Positions 35,158-43,845 are shown, counted from the stretch's first letter. The stretch is 64,000 nt of DNA from an uncultured Eubacteriales bacterium (GCA_900544555.1 UQWD01000004.1:1-64000); one strand, 5' to 3'. The notes: generated by a model from the letters alone, not told the origin. Translations and numbers: made by a program.

Positions 35158-35610
35158 CTAAGGTATCCTTGGTTTCTCTAATCCTTTCGCTGCTGCAACA
35201 GCCAGCTTATCACACCGGTTATTCCATGGATTATCCGAATGTCCCTTAACCTTATGCCATTGAACTTTATGGATTTGTGTCAGCCTTAGCAATTCCCTCC
35301 ATAAATCCTGGTTTTCCACCGGTTTTTTTCCGCTTGTTTGCCATCCGTTTCTTTGCCAGCCATCAATCCATCGATGCAAAAACGCGTTGCACAAATACGT
35401 ACTGTCTGTATAAACTTCTACACGGCAAGGTTCCTTTAACAGTTCTAGCCCCTGTATAGCGGCGGTTAATTCCATGCGGTTATTGGTGGTATCCGCCTGT
35501 GCGCCGCTGATTTCCTTTTTATGCTCATTATACATAAGTAAAGCTCCCCATCCGCCGGGACCAGGATTTCCAAGGCATGCCCCATCCGTATAAATTGTTA
35601 CATTTTTCAC
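35158..35610 (-). CDS. rnhA: Ribonuclease HI
   Basis: 150 aa from a GTG (MKNVTIYTDG...), close to the 155 aa of E. coli; longer starts are open but add non-family sequence. Catalytic carboxylates are visible: TDGACLGNPG, NNRMELTA, YTDSTYL, HSDNPWNNRCDKLA. Degrades the RNA strand of RNA-DNA hybrids. AAAGG lies about 11 nt before the GTG. Confidence 0.93.
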   Translation of the reverse strand: MKNVTIYTDGACLGNPGPGGWGALLMYNEHKKEISGAQADTTNNRMELTAAIQGLELLKEPCRVEVYTDSTYLCNAFLHRWIDGWQRNGWQTSGKKPVENQDLWRELLRLTQIHKVQWHKVKGHSDNPWNNRCDKLAVAAAKGLEKPRIP

Positions 35611-35699
35611 AACAAATGCGTACCTTTCATGCGTACTCATTGGCTTAAAGCCTATCAATATTATACACGATTAACCAAATCGAAAACAATAATCATCTC

Positions 35700-35728
35700 T
35701 TGACAGGATCAGGATATTTGCATATAAT
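35700..35728 (+). promoter_or_regulatory. Consensus sigma-A promoter of tRNA-Trp
   Basis: TTGACA, 17-nt spacer, TATAAT: a perfect match, with the tRNA starting 19 nt after the -10. Confidence 0.88.
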
Positions 35729-35746
35729 ATTATAGTCGTCAAATTA

Positions 35747-35820
35747 AGGGGCATGATGTAATGGTAACATAGCGGTCTCCAAAACCGTTCTTGAGAGTTC
35801 GAGTCTTTCTGCCCCTGCCA
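35747..35820 (+). tRNA. trnW: tRNA-Trp (anticodon CCA)
   Basis: Folds as a standard cloverleaf: acceptor AGGGGCA/TGCCCCT, D stem ATGT/ACAT, anticodon stem GCGGT/ACCGT with loop CTCCAAA, T stem GAGAG/CTTTC with loop TTCGAGT, discriminator G, and an encoded CCA. 74 nt. Single gene with its own promoter and terminator. Confidence 0.95.
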
Positions 35821-35824
35821 ATAA

Positions 35825-35848
35825 AAGCAACCATATGGTTGCTTTTTT
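35825..35848 (+). terminator. Terminator of tRNA-Trp
   Basis: 8-bp stem AAGCAACC/GGTTGCTT with loop ATAT and a T-run. Confidence 0.85.
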
Positions 35849-36161
35849 ATTTATAAACGATAAGAGCGCCGCGGCAATTTTTTATCTGAGCAAACGCTTG
35901 TTCAAGTTCAAGATTGCGCCATACATGTTTATCTAAATATAAATTAGATCGATGTAATTTAAAACATTATTCCGGTATTCAATAAAGACTTAGGAGCATT
36001 AAATAAACGCTTGATTAGAGTGATGCTTCTCAATTAAAAAAGCTTATCTATCCTTTCTAACTCGTTTTGATAGTATTAATTGTGCGAACTACGCTGGTTA
36101 CAGAAGTCATCAATGATTGTTAATGCGCGCGTATAATTCCGCTAAACTATCGAGGCTGAAG
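35849..36161. other. Gene-free interval after tRNA-Trp
   Basis: AT-rich, about 310 nt, without a supported reading frame. It contains a LexA-box-like sequence (reported separately) and a small palindrome ATCTAA/TTAGAT. Confidence 0.55.
35891..35904. promoter_or_regulatory. Orphan LexA-box-like site
   Basis: TGAACAAGCGTTTG on the minus strand differs from the lexA box only at its first base. No intact gene begins next to it, so it may be a relic of a lost SOS gene or a chance copy. Confidence 0.4.
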
Positions 36162-36652
36162 TTATCCCAACTTTAAGTTGTGCCAAACGTTTAACATGTG
36201 CGCAAAAAGAAACAAGCTGCTCAATACAACAAGTAAATAATTCCTGCGCCATAGTCCGATAAGGGCATAGTATATCGGGGCATCGCAACTAATAAACAAA
36301 GTATTAAAGGCAGGCTTTGATAACCGCTAAAGTAAAATATCCACCCAACAAAATATTCAGCTAGAGCCAACATCGCTAAGCTGAAAAACGCTTTTTGGTT
36401 TGGATTGCTAAATGAAAACGGCTTTCCGTCACTGCGTACGAGAAAAAGCATAACAAAAACAGACGTTACGCCAAGCATCTTCTCAATAATACTTAAAAAC
36501 AGGGATTTATCCGTCGTTTCCATAAGAGGATTTGATGTCAGGGGTATTAACGGCGTAATAATATAAGGCAATTCCTGAAGCGCAAAAAGCACAAGTCCAA
36601 ATGCAAAAAATCCAAAGTATTGATTTTACGTCAGCCTAAACCATTTCACCAT
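36162..36652 (-). pseudogene. Decayed small polytopic membrane protein gene
   Basis: An ATG after a GAGGA site reads MVKWFRLT, hits a TAA, then continues in the same frame as NQYFGFFAFGLVLFALQELPYI and several hydrophobic helices. Near 36,275 the sense leaves this frame; a shifted frame gives PIYYALIGLWRRNYLLVVL and SSLFLFAHMLNVW before a TAA. One nonsense change and one frameshift thus break a gene of about 163 codons with four to five membrane helices. The family is not recognised. A good sigma-A promoter remains upstream, so the decay looks recent. Confidence 0.72.
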
Positions 36653-36685
36653 ATAACGATTTTCCTCGCGTTTAAATGCCGTTAT

Positions 36686-36714
36686 ATTATACTTTATCCG
36701 CCATAATATTTCAA
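36686..36714 (-). promoter_or_regulatory. Sigma-A promoter of the decayed membrane gene
   Basis: On the minus strand TTGAAA, 17-nt spacer, TATAAT, about 35 nt before the pseudogene ATG. Confidence 0.6.
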
Positions 36715-37022
36715 TCTCGTATTGCTTTTGTTAGTTGAAAACCCTATTTGCATAAGTAATTCGTTTAGTCCGAACCGCATTAACAGAATTTACAGGATAG
36801 CTAATGCGAAGCTGGAGAAATGCGCAAAATCCCAATATAATATTCGGCCGATTTGAGCTGGCGGTATTTATCAATCTAAAAATGGACCCCGCGTACAACG
36901 ATCACGAAGTCCATTAAAATATTCAACTTTCGCAGACGGCGGATACCTGCAAGAATATAGCAAAGCCGATTACTTACCGAATCAAAAGCAAGCTCAACAG
37001 CTCCCCCGCCCCCGCTTTATTA
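36715..37022. other. Intergenic region between korC and the pseudogene promoter
   Basis: About 310 nt; I see no gene, RNA or clear terminator in it. Confidence 0.45.
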
Positions 37023-37559
37023 TCAGCGGATTGACTGCGCGCCCAGGTTGATCGCCTCTCGGTTAAGCGGAATCAAATGAGCCTTCTTCTCTCCCAGCTT
37101 ATAAAGAAGCGCCTTAAGCACATTCTCAATATCAACGCACTTGGTCTTTTCAATATACGCGCCGAGCATAACCATATTGGCCACCCTTGCGTTCCCCAGT
37201 TCGTCGGCTATTTCATTACATGGAACATAATATACCTCGATATCTTCCCTTTCAGGCTTTTTATCAATAATGGAGCTGTTGATAAAAAGTTTCCCGCCCG
37301 GTAACACATTACTTTCAAACTTATCGAGGGACGGCCTGTTCATTGCGATAACCGTTGAGGCCGCCGTAACCACAGGGGATGCTACGGGCTCGTCGGATAT
37401 TACAACCGAGCAATTGGCTGTACCTCCGCGCATCTCCGGCCCATATGAGGGCAGCCAGGAAACGTTTTTATCCTCATACATGCCGGCATAGGCAATCAGC
37501 TGCCCCATCAACAGCACGCCCTGGCCGCCAAAACCCGCGAAAATGTTCTGCTCTAACAT
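37023..37559 (-). CDS. korC: 2-oxoacid:ferredoxin oxidoreductase, gamma subunit
   Basis: 178 aa. Typical gamma-subunit start (IFAGFGGQGVLLMGQLIAYAG), then LPSYGPEMRGGTANCSVVIS and the ARVANMVMLGAYI segment. Last of four genes in the order delta-alpha-beta-gamma; 3 nt separate it from korB. The complex oxidatively decarboxylates a 2-oxoacid to an acyl-CoA while reducing ferredoxin. Substrate (2-oxoglutarate or a branched-chain oxoacid) cannot be decided from sequence by eye. Confidence 0.88.
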   Translation of the reverse strand: MLEQNIFAGFGGQGVLLMGQLIAYAGMYEDKNVSWLPSYGPEMRGGTANCSVVISDEPVASPVVTAASTVIAMNRPSLDKFESNVLPGGKLFINSSIIDKKPEREDIEVYYVPCNEIADELGNARVANMVMLGAYIEKTKCVDIENVLKALLYKLGEKKAHLIPLNREAINLGAQSIR

Positions 37560-37562
37560 AGC

Positions 37563-38297
37563 TTAAACCTCCTTTTTGACGCCAAGGGGATAGTATGGGA
37601 TCATGTTCTGCTCAAGCCATTCCATGGATTCAACGGCGTTCATGCCCCAGTTTGTCGGGCAATTAGATAAAACCTCGACCATTGAAAAGCCTTTGCCCGC
37701 AATTTGCGCTTCAAACGCTTTTTTTATCGCTTTCTTGGCTTTTATTATGTTCGCATTGCTGTTTACAGCTACACGCTCAATGTATGCCGAGCCTTCAATC
37801 GTAGCTAGCATCTCGGCCATGCGGATTGGGCTTCCGCAATGATCCTTGTCACGGCCATACGGCGACGTGGTGGTTTTTTGGCCAACGAGCGTGGTCGGCG
37901 CCATCTGTCCGCCGGTCATACCATAAATTGCGTTGTTAATAAATATTGTGGTAATTTTCTCGCCGCGGTGGGCGGCATGCACGATTTCGGCGGTTCCGAT
38001 GGAAGCAAGATCCCCGTCTCCCTGATATGTAAATACGACTGAATCGGGATGCACGCGCTTTACTCCGGTAGCGACGGCGGGCGCGCGGCCATGCGCGGCC
38101 TCCAGCGTATCAACATTGAAGTAACGGTACGCAAAAACCGCGCAGCCGACGGGAACAACGCCGATGGCGCGCCCGCCTACATTTAACTCATCCAGCGCCT
38201 CGGCCACAAGGCGGTGTACAATTCCATGCCCGCAGCCGGGGCAATAATGCAGCACCGTGTCCGTTAGCAGAGGGGTTTTCTTAAATACGGTAGCCAT
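37563..38297 (-). CDS. korB: 2-oxoacid:ferredoxin oxidoreductase, beta (TPP) subunit
   Basis: 244 aa. Thiamine-diphosphate motif GDGDLASIGTAEIVHAA...NN, FeS-type CPGCGHG at the N-terminus and IYGMTGGQMAPTT. Between the alpha and gamma subunits with 3-nt gaps, so co-translation is likely. The isocitrate dehydrogenase at 60,135 would supply 2-oxoglutarate, which fits a KorB-type role (inference). Confidence 0.9.
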   Translation of the reverse strand: MATVFKKTPLLTDTVLHYCPGCGHGIVHRLVAEALDELNVGGRAIGVVPVGCAVFAYRYFNVDTLEAAHGRAPAVATGVKRVHPDSVVFTYQGDGDLASIGTAEIVHAAHRGEKITTIFINNAIYGMTGGQMAPTTLVGQKTTTSPYGRDKDHCGSPIRMAEMLATIEGSAYIERVAVNSNANIIKAKKAIKKAFEAQIAGKGFSMVEVLSNCPTNWGMNAVESMEWLEQNMIPYYPLGVKKEV

Positions 38298-38300
38298 GGT

Positions 38301-39371
38301 TTACGCCCTCCTCATATTCATAATCTGTTCAACGATCTCCTCAGCGGACGGAAGGTAGCTTCCGGGCTTGCCGAAGAAATGAACGGGCTTTCTTCCGTTA
38401 AGAGCCAACCTAACGTCGTCAACCATTTGCCCTGCGCTAATTTCTACCGTCAATACCCCTTCTACCTGTTCGGCCAGAGCGGCGCTTAAAAGCTGCTCGG
38501 TCGGGAAAGGCCAAACGGTTATCGGCCGCACAAGGCCAACCTTGACGCCCTGCTTTTGAGCGAGCGCTATGGCGCTTTTGCACATTCTCGCAACGGTGCC
38601 GTAAGCGCATAGAATGACTTGCGCCCCCTCCACGTTATAAAGTTCCGCGCGCGCCTCGGTGCGGCTGATTTGCTCATACCGGGCTTGCAGGCGGTCGTTC
38701 ATTTCCTGCAGCTCTTCGGTTTCAATATATAGCGAATTTACGACGGCGCGGGGTCGGCTGCTCTGAGGCGACCATCCTGTTGTAGCCCAATCCTTTTTAG
38801 GCAGGACGCGGCCGCTTGAGGAGGGTTTAAACTCAACGGGCTCCATCATCTGGCCGATGATACCGTCCGCAAGCACCATAACCGGCGTGCGGTATACGTC
38901 CGCAAGCTCAAACGCATCCTGCATCAGGTCAACAGCTTCCTGAACGGACGCGGGAGCCAGCGCTATCATATGATAATCGCCATGACCGCCTCCTTTTGTT
39001 GTCTGATAGTAATCGCCCTGCGACGCCTGGATGGAACCAAGCCCAGGGCCGCCCCGCATCATATTCACAACAACGCAGGGAAGCTCCGCGCCGGCCATAT
39101 AAGAGATTCCCTCCTGCTTAAGGCTGATCCCGGGGCTTGACGAAGACGTCATGACGCGGGCTCCAGCTCCGGCAGCGCCATATACCATATTAATAGCCGA
39201 AACTTCACTTTCAGCCTGAAGGAAGCATCCCCCCACCTGAGGCAGCCGGGCGGACATATATTCGGGTACGTCGTTCTGAGGCGTGATGGGATAGCCGAAA
39301 AAATATTTACAGCCCGCCTGAATAGCGGCCTCGGCCACAGCTTCACAGCCCTTCATGAGTTTTTTGGCCAT
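38301..39371 (-). CDS. korA: 2-oxoacid:ferredoxin oxidoreductase, alpha subunit
   Basis: 356 aa. Pyrimidine-binding domain with GYPITPQNDVPEYM, EVSAINMVYGAAGAGARVMTSSSSPGISL and MRGGPGLGSIQASQGDY; C-terminal transketolase-like domain with LVRPITVWPFP. VorB/KorA-like. AAGGAGG before the ATG. Operon with a ferredoxin-like delta gene upstream. Confidence 0.9.
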   Translation of the reverse strand: MAKKLMKGCEAVAEAAIQAGCKYFFGYPITPQNDVPEYMSARLPQVGGCFLQAESEVSAINMVYGAAGAGARVMTSSSSPGISLKQEGISYMAGAELPCVVVNMMRGGPGLGSIQASQGDYYQTTKGGGHGDYHMIALAPASVQEAVDLMQDAFELADVYRTPVMVLADGIIGQMMEPVEFKPSSSGRVLPKKDWATTGWSPQSSRPRAVVNSLYIETEELQEMNDRLQARYEQISRTEARAELYNVEGAQVILCAYGTVARMCKSAIALAQKQGVKVGLVRPITVWPFPTEQLLSAALAEQVEGVLTVEISAGQMVDDVRLALNGRKPVHFFGKPGSYLPSAEEIVEQIMNMRRA

Positions 39372-39386
39372 GATATAAGTTCCTCC

Positions 39387-39593
39387 TTATTTTTCGATTT
39401 CGATAACGGTGTCGGGGCATGTACGGGCGCAGGAGGCGCAGGCGATACATGAAGCCATTTCCGTGACTTCCGCGGGGTGGTACCCCTTGGAATTAAGTTT
39501 CGTCTTTGACAGAACAACGATTTTTTTTGGGCATGCGCGTACGCAGAGCCCACAGCCCTTGCAGCGTTCCTCATTGACGGTTACGATTGCCAT
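39387..39593 (-). CDS. korD: 2-oxoacid oxidoreductase delta subunit, 2[4Fe-4S] ferredoxin type
   Basis: 68 aa with two C-x2-C-x2-C-x3-C clusters: CKGCGLCVRACP and CIACASCARTCP. First gene of the operon, behind a sigma-A promoter and a GAGAGGA site. It should pass electrons from the catalytic core to free ferredoxin. Confidence 0.92.
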   Translation of the reverse strand: MAIVTVNEERCKGCGLCVRACPKKIVVLSKTKLNSKGYHPAEVTEMASCIACASCARTCPDTVIEIEK

Positions 39594-39651
39594 GCTCTAT
39601 TCCTCTCTTTCAGTATGATTAATGAACATACGTTAGAATATTACTCAATTA

Positions 39652-39680
39652 ATTATATCATTCTCCTTATACGCATTCAA
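39652..39680 (-). promoter_or_regulatory. Sigma-A promoter of korDABC
   Basis: On the minus strand TTGAAT, 17-nt spacer, TATAAT, about 60 nt before korD. Confidence 0.7.
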
Positions 39681-40047
39681 ATAATATAAAGTATTCAATA
39701 GAACGATCCCTTTAAAGCCTATATTCAGAAATTGTCGTGGCGGCGATACGCTTCGCTGCCTTTGATTCAAACCAGTCGCTTGTTGCATTGGCGTGCCTGA
39801 ATGACGGCATGAAGCCTAACACAAACTTTTGATAATGAGGCTAAGGCATTGAGGCGCGCTTAATTAATTCATTTGCCGGACAAAACCATGCGCGGCAATC
39901 GCCCATACCTGATAAACGCATGGTGCCGGTTTCGCGTTGCGCCGGCTTGAACTTTTTTGTATTTTAGTGAGCAAAATGCCATGGGCATAATTCGATGTTT
40001 CCCCTTCTTACGGTTAAATGATTCCAGAAAAATGGTTTAAAATATGA
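39681..40047. other. Gene-free interval before repeat copy 3
   Basis: About 370 nt with no supported reading frame, RNA gene or terminator. Confidence 0.45.
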
Positions 40048-40066
40048 AGGCGGCATAAAGCCGCCA
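40048..40066. repeat. Left flanking hairpin repeat of element copy 3
   Basis: AGGCGGCATAAAGCCGCCA forms a 6-bp GGCGGC/GCCGCC hairpin. The identical 19-mer recurs at 40,264-40,282 on the other side of the element. Confidence 0.85.
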
Positions 40067-40263
40067 CAGTGTGTCGAAAAAGTGGCTGCGCCACGTTTTT
40101 AGAGTTAACACGGAGCGCTTTTTCATTGGCGCGGTCAGCGCCCCGTGCAAAGAAACCATTGCTGCGCAAGGCATTCCGAATCTGACGCACATGTCGTCAG
40201 GTTCGGTTGAAAGCCTATGGGGGTTGCGGCTCCGACCCTGCCCCGGGGTTTTTTAACAGGCTG
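40067..40263 (+). repeat. Dispersed structured repeat, copy 3 (complete)
   Basis: Starts CAGTGTGTCGAAAAAGTGGC, then the GTGGC/GCCAC hairpin within A- and T-runs, a CACGGAGCGC...GCGCCCCGTG long stem, a CCGAATCTGAC/GTCAGGTTCGG stem, and a GC-rich block CCCCGGGG followed by TTTTTT and AACAGGCTG. Aligns along its length with the reverse complement of 22,081-22,268, and its right part with 1-135. No coding content. It could be a structured RNA gene or a MITE-like insertion. Confidence 0.85.
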
Positions 40264-40282
40264 AGGCGGCATAAAGCCGCCA
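40264..40282. repeat. Right flanking hairpin repeat of element copy 3
   Basis: Exact second copy of the 19-mer hairpin that borders the element on its left. Confidence 0.85.
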
Positions 40283-40337
40283 TTTATACTTAAAGCTTTT
40301 AAACCCGAAAAAGCCGTGTTAAAAATCGCGTCAATGT

Positions 40338-41726
40338 TCAAAACTGAAGCTTTTCTTCAATAAAATTCTTGAGCTTTCTGATCGGCAGCCTCACCTGCTC
40401 CATGCTGTCGCGCTCCCTCACGGTTACTGTTTCGTCCTCAAGCGTATCAAAATCGACGGTAATGCAAAACGGCGTGCCGATCTCATCCTGCCTGCGGTAT
40501 CGCCGGCCGATAGCGCCGGTTTCATCATAATCAAGCATATAATATGCGGACAGCTTTTCAAACAGATCGCGCGCCTTGCCGCCCAGCTTGTTCTTTTGAA
40601 GGGGCAGGATTGCGGCTTTGAACGGCGCCAACGACGGATGGAGGCGCAGCACGTTGCGGATATCCCCATTGTCCAAAACCTCCTCGTCATAACCGTTGCA
40701 CAAAAACGCGAGGGCAACCCTTCCTACGCCCAAAGAGGGTTCTATACAATACGGCACATATTTTTCATTCGTGAACGGGTCCTGATATTCAAAATTCACC
40801 CCGGCATGCTCCGCGTGCGCTTTGAGATCAAAGTCGGTGCGGCTCGCAATACCCCATAACTCACCCCACCCAAACGGGAACAAAAACTCAATATCCGTAG
40901 TACCGTTTGAATAATGGGATAACTCCTCAGGCGCGTGCTCCCTCAAGCGGATTAACTCCTCCTTTATGCCCAGCGCAAGGAGAAACTTGTTCGCGTAGTC
41001 GCGCCAGTAACGGTACCATTCCAGCTCGGTGCCTGGCGCGCAGAAAAATTCCAGCTCCATTTGCTCAAACTCGCGCGTACGGAATACAAAGTTTCCCGGC
41101 GTAATTTCATTGCGGAACGATTTTCCGATTTGAGCAATGCCAAACGGTATCTTTTTGCGCGTAGTACGCTGTACATTCTTAAAGTTCATGAAAATACCCT
41201 GAGCAGTTTCCGGTCTGAGAAAAATTTCTGAAGCAGAATCCTCCGTTACGCCCTGAAACGTTTTAAACATCAAGTTGAATTTGCGTATAGCCGTAAAATC
41301 CGCTTTGCCGCATTCCGGGCATGTTATACCCTGCTCCGCGATAAACTTCTCCATCTGAGAATGATCCCATCCATCGGGATGAACCTCAATGCTGTGCGCG
41401 CAGGCATAGTCCTCTATCAGTTTATCGGCGCGAAACCTGGCTTTGCACGCCTTGCAATCCATAAGCGGATCGGAAAAACCGCCGACATGCCCCGAAGCCA
41501 CCCAGGTTTCAGGGTTCATTAAAATCGCGGAATCCAACCCCACATTATAGGGCGTTTCCTGTACAAACTTACGCCACCATACGGTTTTGATATTACGAAT
41601 CAGCTCTACGCCGAGGGGACCATAATCCCAGGTATTCGCTAAGCCGCCGTAAATTTCCGACCCGGGAAACACGAAACCGCGGTTTTTGCACAGCGCCACA
41701 ATTTTATCCATGCCTATTTGCGCCAT
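40338..41726 (-). CDS. glyS: Glycyl-tRNA synthetase (single-chain type)
   Basis: 462 aa class II enzyme of the eukaryote/archaea-like homodimer type rather than the bacterial alpha2beta2 form. Markers: RGFVFPGSEIYGGLANTWDYGPLG, RPETAQGIF, FRNEITPGNFVFRTREFEQMELEFF, EPSLGVGRVALAF. AAGGAGG is 7 nt before the ATG; a TTG two codons upstream is less likely. Own promoter; no T-box found in its leader. Confidence 0.95.
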   Translation of the reverse strand: MAQIGMDKIVALCKNRGFVFPGSEIYGGLANTWDYGPLGVELIRNIKTVWWRKFVQETPYNVGLDSAILMNPETWVASGHVGGFSDPLMDCKACKARFRADKLIEDYACAHSIEVHPDGWDHSQMEKFIAEQGITCPECGKADFTAIRKFNLMFKTFQGVTEDSASEIFLRPETAQGIFMNFKNVQRTTRKKIPFGIAQIGKSFRNEITPGNFVFRTREFEQMELEFFCAPGTELEWYRYWRDYANKFLLALGIKEELIRLREHAPEELSHYSNGTTDIEFLFPFGWGELWGIASRTDFDLKAHAEHAGVNFEYQDPFTNEKYVPYCIEPSLGVGRVALAFLCNGYDEEVLDNGDIRNVLRLHPSLAPFKAAILPLQKNKLGGKARDLFEKLSAYYMLDYDETGAIGRRYRRQDEIGTPFCITVDFDTLEDETVTVRERDSMEQVRLPIRKLKNFIEEKLQF

Positions 41727-41761
41727 ATTCAATCCTCCTTAACGCTTACACAGTATCTTTG

Positions 41762-41790
41762 ATAATAAACACGGTCATATGTTTTGTCAA
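41762..41790 (-). promoter_or_regulatory. Sigma-A promoter of glyS
   Basis: On the minus strand TTGACA, 17-nt spacer, TATTAT, about 35 nt upstream of glyS. Confidence 0.75.
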
Positions 41791-41884
41791 GACAAGCACA
41801 CGTTTCAAATAAGGCGCGTACTATAATGTAGCGACTGATGCCGATATTTATCGGCAGGCGCAGAATAATAAGGAGGCTTCTTTT

Positions 41885-42163
41885 ATGAGCAACTGTTGTA
41901 ATGGTGTAGGTCTTAGCAACAATGGTGGTAATTGCTGGTGGTGGATTATAATTCTTCTGATTTTATCTTGCGGCTGTGGCAATGGCGCCAGCCCGCTCAG
42001 CAACGGCGGCTGCGGCTGCAATGATGGCTGCGGTAACAACGGAGGCTGCTGGTGGATTATCATCATCTTGCTTCTGTTCACCTGTGGCGGCTGTGGTAAC
42101 GGCACCGCTTTTGCCAATGACGGCTGCGGTTGTGGCTGCAACGATGGCTGTGGCTGCTGCTAA
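41885..42163 (+). CDS. Duplicated Cys/Gly-rich small membrane protein
   Basis: 92 aa with 17 Cys and many Gly and Asn. Two tandem units, each with a WW(W)III-type hydrophobic helix followed by a CGxxGN...GCGCNDGCG tail (about 16-50 and 52-92). AAGGAGG precedes the ATG and a terminator follows. Such proteins occur in Clostridia, sometimes labelled high-cysteine chorion-like by similarity of composition only; a spore coat or membrane role is possible but unproven. Confidence 0.78.
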   Translation: MSNCCNGVGLSNNGGNCWWWIIILLILSCGCGNGASPLSNGGCGCNDGCGNNGGCWWIIIILLLFTCGGCGNGTAFANDGCGCGCNDGCGCC

Positions 42164-42197
42164 GCGCCAAACCGTGCGTGTCCGAGACTGATTATCA

Positions 42198-42219
42198 GGG
42201 CGGGCACGCCCTTTTTTTT
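42198..42219 (+). terminator. Terminator of the Cys/Gly-rich gene
   Basis: GGGCG/CGCCC stem with a 4-nt loop and eight T. Confidence 0.8.
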
Positions 42220-42404
42220 GCATTAACAACACTAATTTTTATAATATGCTCAAGCATTCTCAAAATACTATGGTATATACGCATAACCTTAATTTGTCAA
42301 CCTTGTTGAATATGCGTTAATTGTGCATTTAACCTATAACAATGAACGAATCCTGCACCCCGCCGGAAGTCTTCCAAACACTACTAACGCCATACGCCAT
42401 ACTA

Positions 42405-43781
42405 TTATCGCCGCTCTAAGCAGGCTAAAGTTTCAATATGGCCCGTACCGGCCTGTGGGAACATATCAACGGGCACGATACGGCGTATGGAATACCCGTG
42501 ATTATAAAGTATCCTGCAGTCGCGCGCCAGCGTTGCCGGGTTGCAGGAAATATACGCGATACGTTGTGCCCCTGCCGCGCCCAGCACGTTAAGCGCTTCC
42601 TCGCCACAGCCCTTTCTCGGTGGATCGAGTACAACGGCGTCCAGCCGCAGACCGTCTTTTACAAGGGACGGAAGCGCTTCCTCCGCCTGAGCGCACATAA
42701 AACGGACGTTGGTAATATGGTTTCTGGCTGCATTTTTATGCGCGTCTAAAACAGCCTGCTCAACCGATTCTATGCCGATAACCTCCGCCGAATGCTTAGC
42801 GAGCATCAGCGTTATCGTTCCGATGCCGCAATAGATATCCGCAACCGATTCCCCGCCATGAAGCTCAAGGGAGCCGACGGCCTCTTGATACAGCTTTTCC
42901 GTTTGCGCATGATTGACCTGCAAAAAAGAGGCGGCGCTTACCTCAAATTCCAGATCGCATATACGGTCAACAATGTACTCTTTACCCCATATCACATGAT
43001 ACCTGTCACCAAGAATAACATTCGTGTTCTCGGCTTGGATATTATGAATGATCGATTCAAGCCCTTCAACGCTCTTTGTCAGCGCTTTAATCAGCCCGCT
43101 GCGGCAGGGCAGCGCGCCCGTGGTTACAATAACCGCCATTAACGCGCCGCCAGACGTTTGGCGAACCATTATGTGCCTGATTATTCCCGAACCGGAAGCT
43201 TCATCATAGGGTGTTATATTGTTATCCTCAGCCCAATCCAAGACCGCCCGAACGGTTTTTGATATCCCCCCATTTTGTATGCTGCATTCGTTAATCGGTA
43301 TCAGCCTGTGACTACGTGGGGCGAAAAAACCCGCGGCTATTCGCCCATCCGCCCACCTTACGGGGAAACTGCCTTTATTTCGATAGTTCCAGGGCGACTC
43401 CATGCCGATAACCGGTTCTACAACTATTGAGCGCATCCCGCCGATGCGTTCAAGAACATCCTGTACGTGCCGCCGTTTATAATGAAGCTGGCGCTCATAC
43501 TCCAAATGCTGCAGCGCGCAGCCGCCGCACTTTGGGAACGCGGAGCATCTCGGTTCAACCCGCGTGGGATCAGCCTGCAAAATCTCTACTAATTTACCTA
43601 TTGCATATCCGGGTGTGGACTTGATGATCAATGCCCTGACCGTCTCCCCTGGCAGAGCGCCCGGCACAAATATCGCGTAACCTTCATGCTTGCCTATCCC
43701 CTGCCCTTCTGTGCCTATGGCGTCAATCTTTAGTTCAATAATTTCATTTTTCTGTACAGGGGATAATACTTTTTTCTTCAT
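42405..43781 (-). CDS. rlmD: 23S rRNA (uracil-C5)-methyltransferase, RlmD/RumA type
   Basis: 458 aa from an ATG with AAGGA 7 nt upstream. N-terminal TRAM domain (residues about 12-70), Fe-S ligands in CSAFPKCGGC, SAM-binding DIYCGIGTITLMLA, DPPRKGCGEEAL and the nucleophile Cys in YISCNPATLARDC. Could be RlmCD-like in Firmicutes (modifying U747 and U1939); the exact position is not decided. Confidence 0.9.
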   Translation of the reverse strand: MKKKVLSPVQKNEIIELKIDAIGTEGQGIGKHEGYAIFVPGALPGETVRALIIKSTPGYAIGKLVEILQADPTRVEPRCSAFPKCGGCALQHLEYERQLHYKRRHVQDVLERIGGMRSIVVEPVIGMESPWNYRNKGSFPVRWADGRIAAGFFAPRSHRLIPINECSIQNGGISKTVRAVLDWAEDNNITPYDEASGSGIIRHIMVRQTSGGALMAVIVTTGALPCRSGLIKALTKSVEGLESIIHNIQAENTNVILGDRYHVIWGKEYIVDRICDLEFEVSAASFLQVNHAQTEKLYQEAVGSLELHGGESVADIYCGIGTITLMLAKHSAEVIGIESVEQAVLDAHKNAARNHITNVRFMCAQAEEALPSLVKDGLRLDAVVLDPPRKGCGEEALNVLGAAGAQRIAYISCNPATLARDCRILYNHGYSIRRIVPVDMFPQAGTGHIETLACLERR

Positions 43782-43845
43782 AATAAATCCTTCGCATTCC
43801 TTAAAATTTAGCTTGACCATAAAGGCTTAGGTTTCGTTTATTAAT

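Noticed and set aside
40071..40079. 0A-box core TGTCGAA in repeat copy 3
   Set aside because: The base is not kept in copy 2 (TGTCTAA), so it is probably fortuitous.
41727..41884. T-box in front of glyS
   Set aside because: No TGGNACCGCG motif or terminator was found; a plain sigma-A promoter explains the region.
41848..42232. Gln/Pro- and Ala-rich open frames over the Cys/Gly-rich gene
   Set aside because: Other-frame shadows of a biased codon region; only the Cys/Gly frame has a ribosome site and terminator fit.
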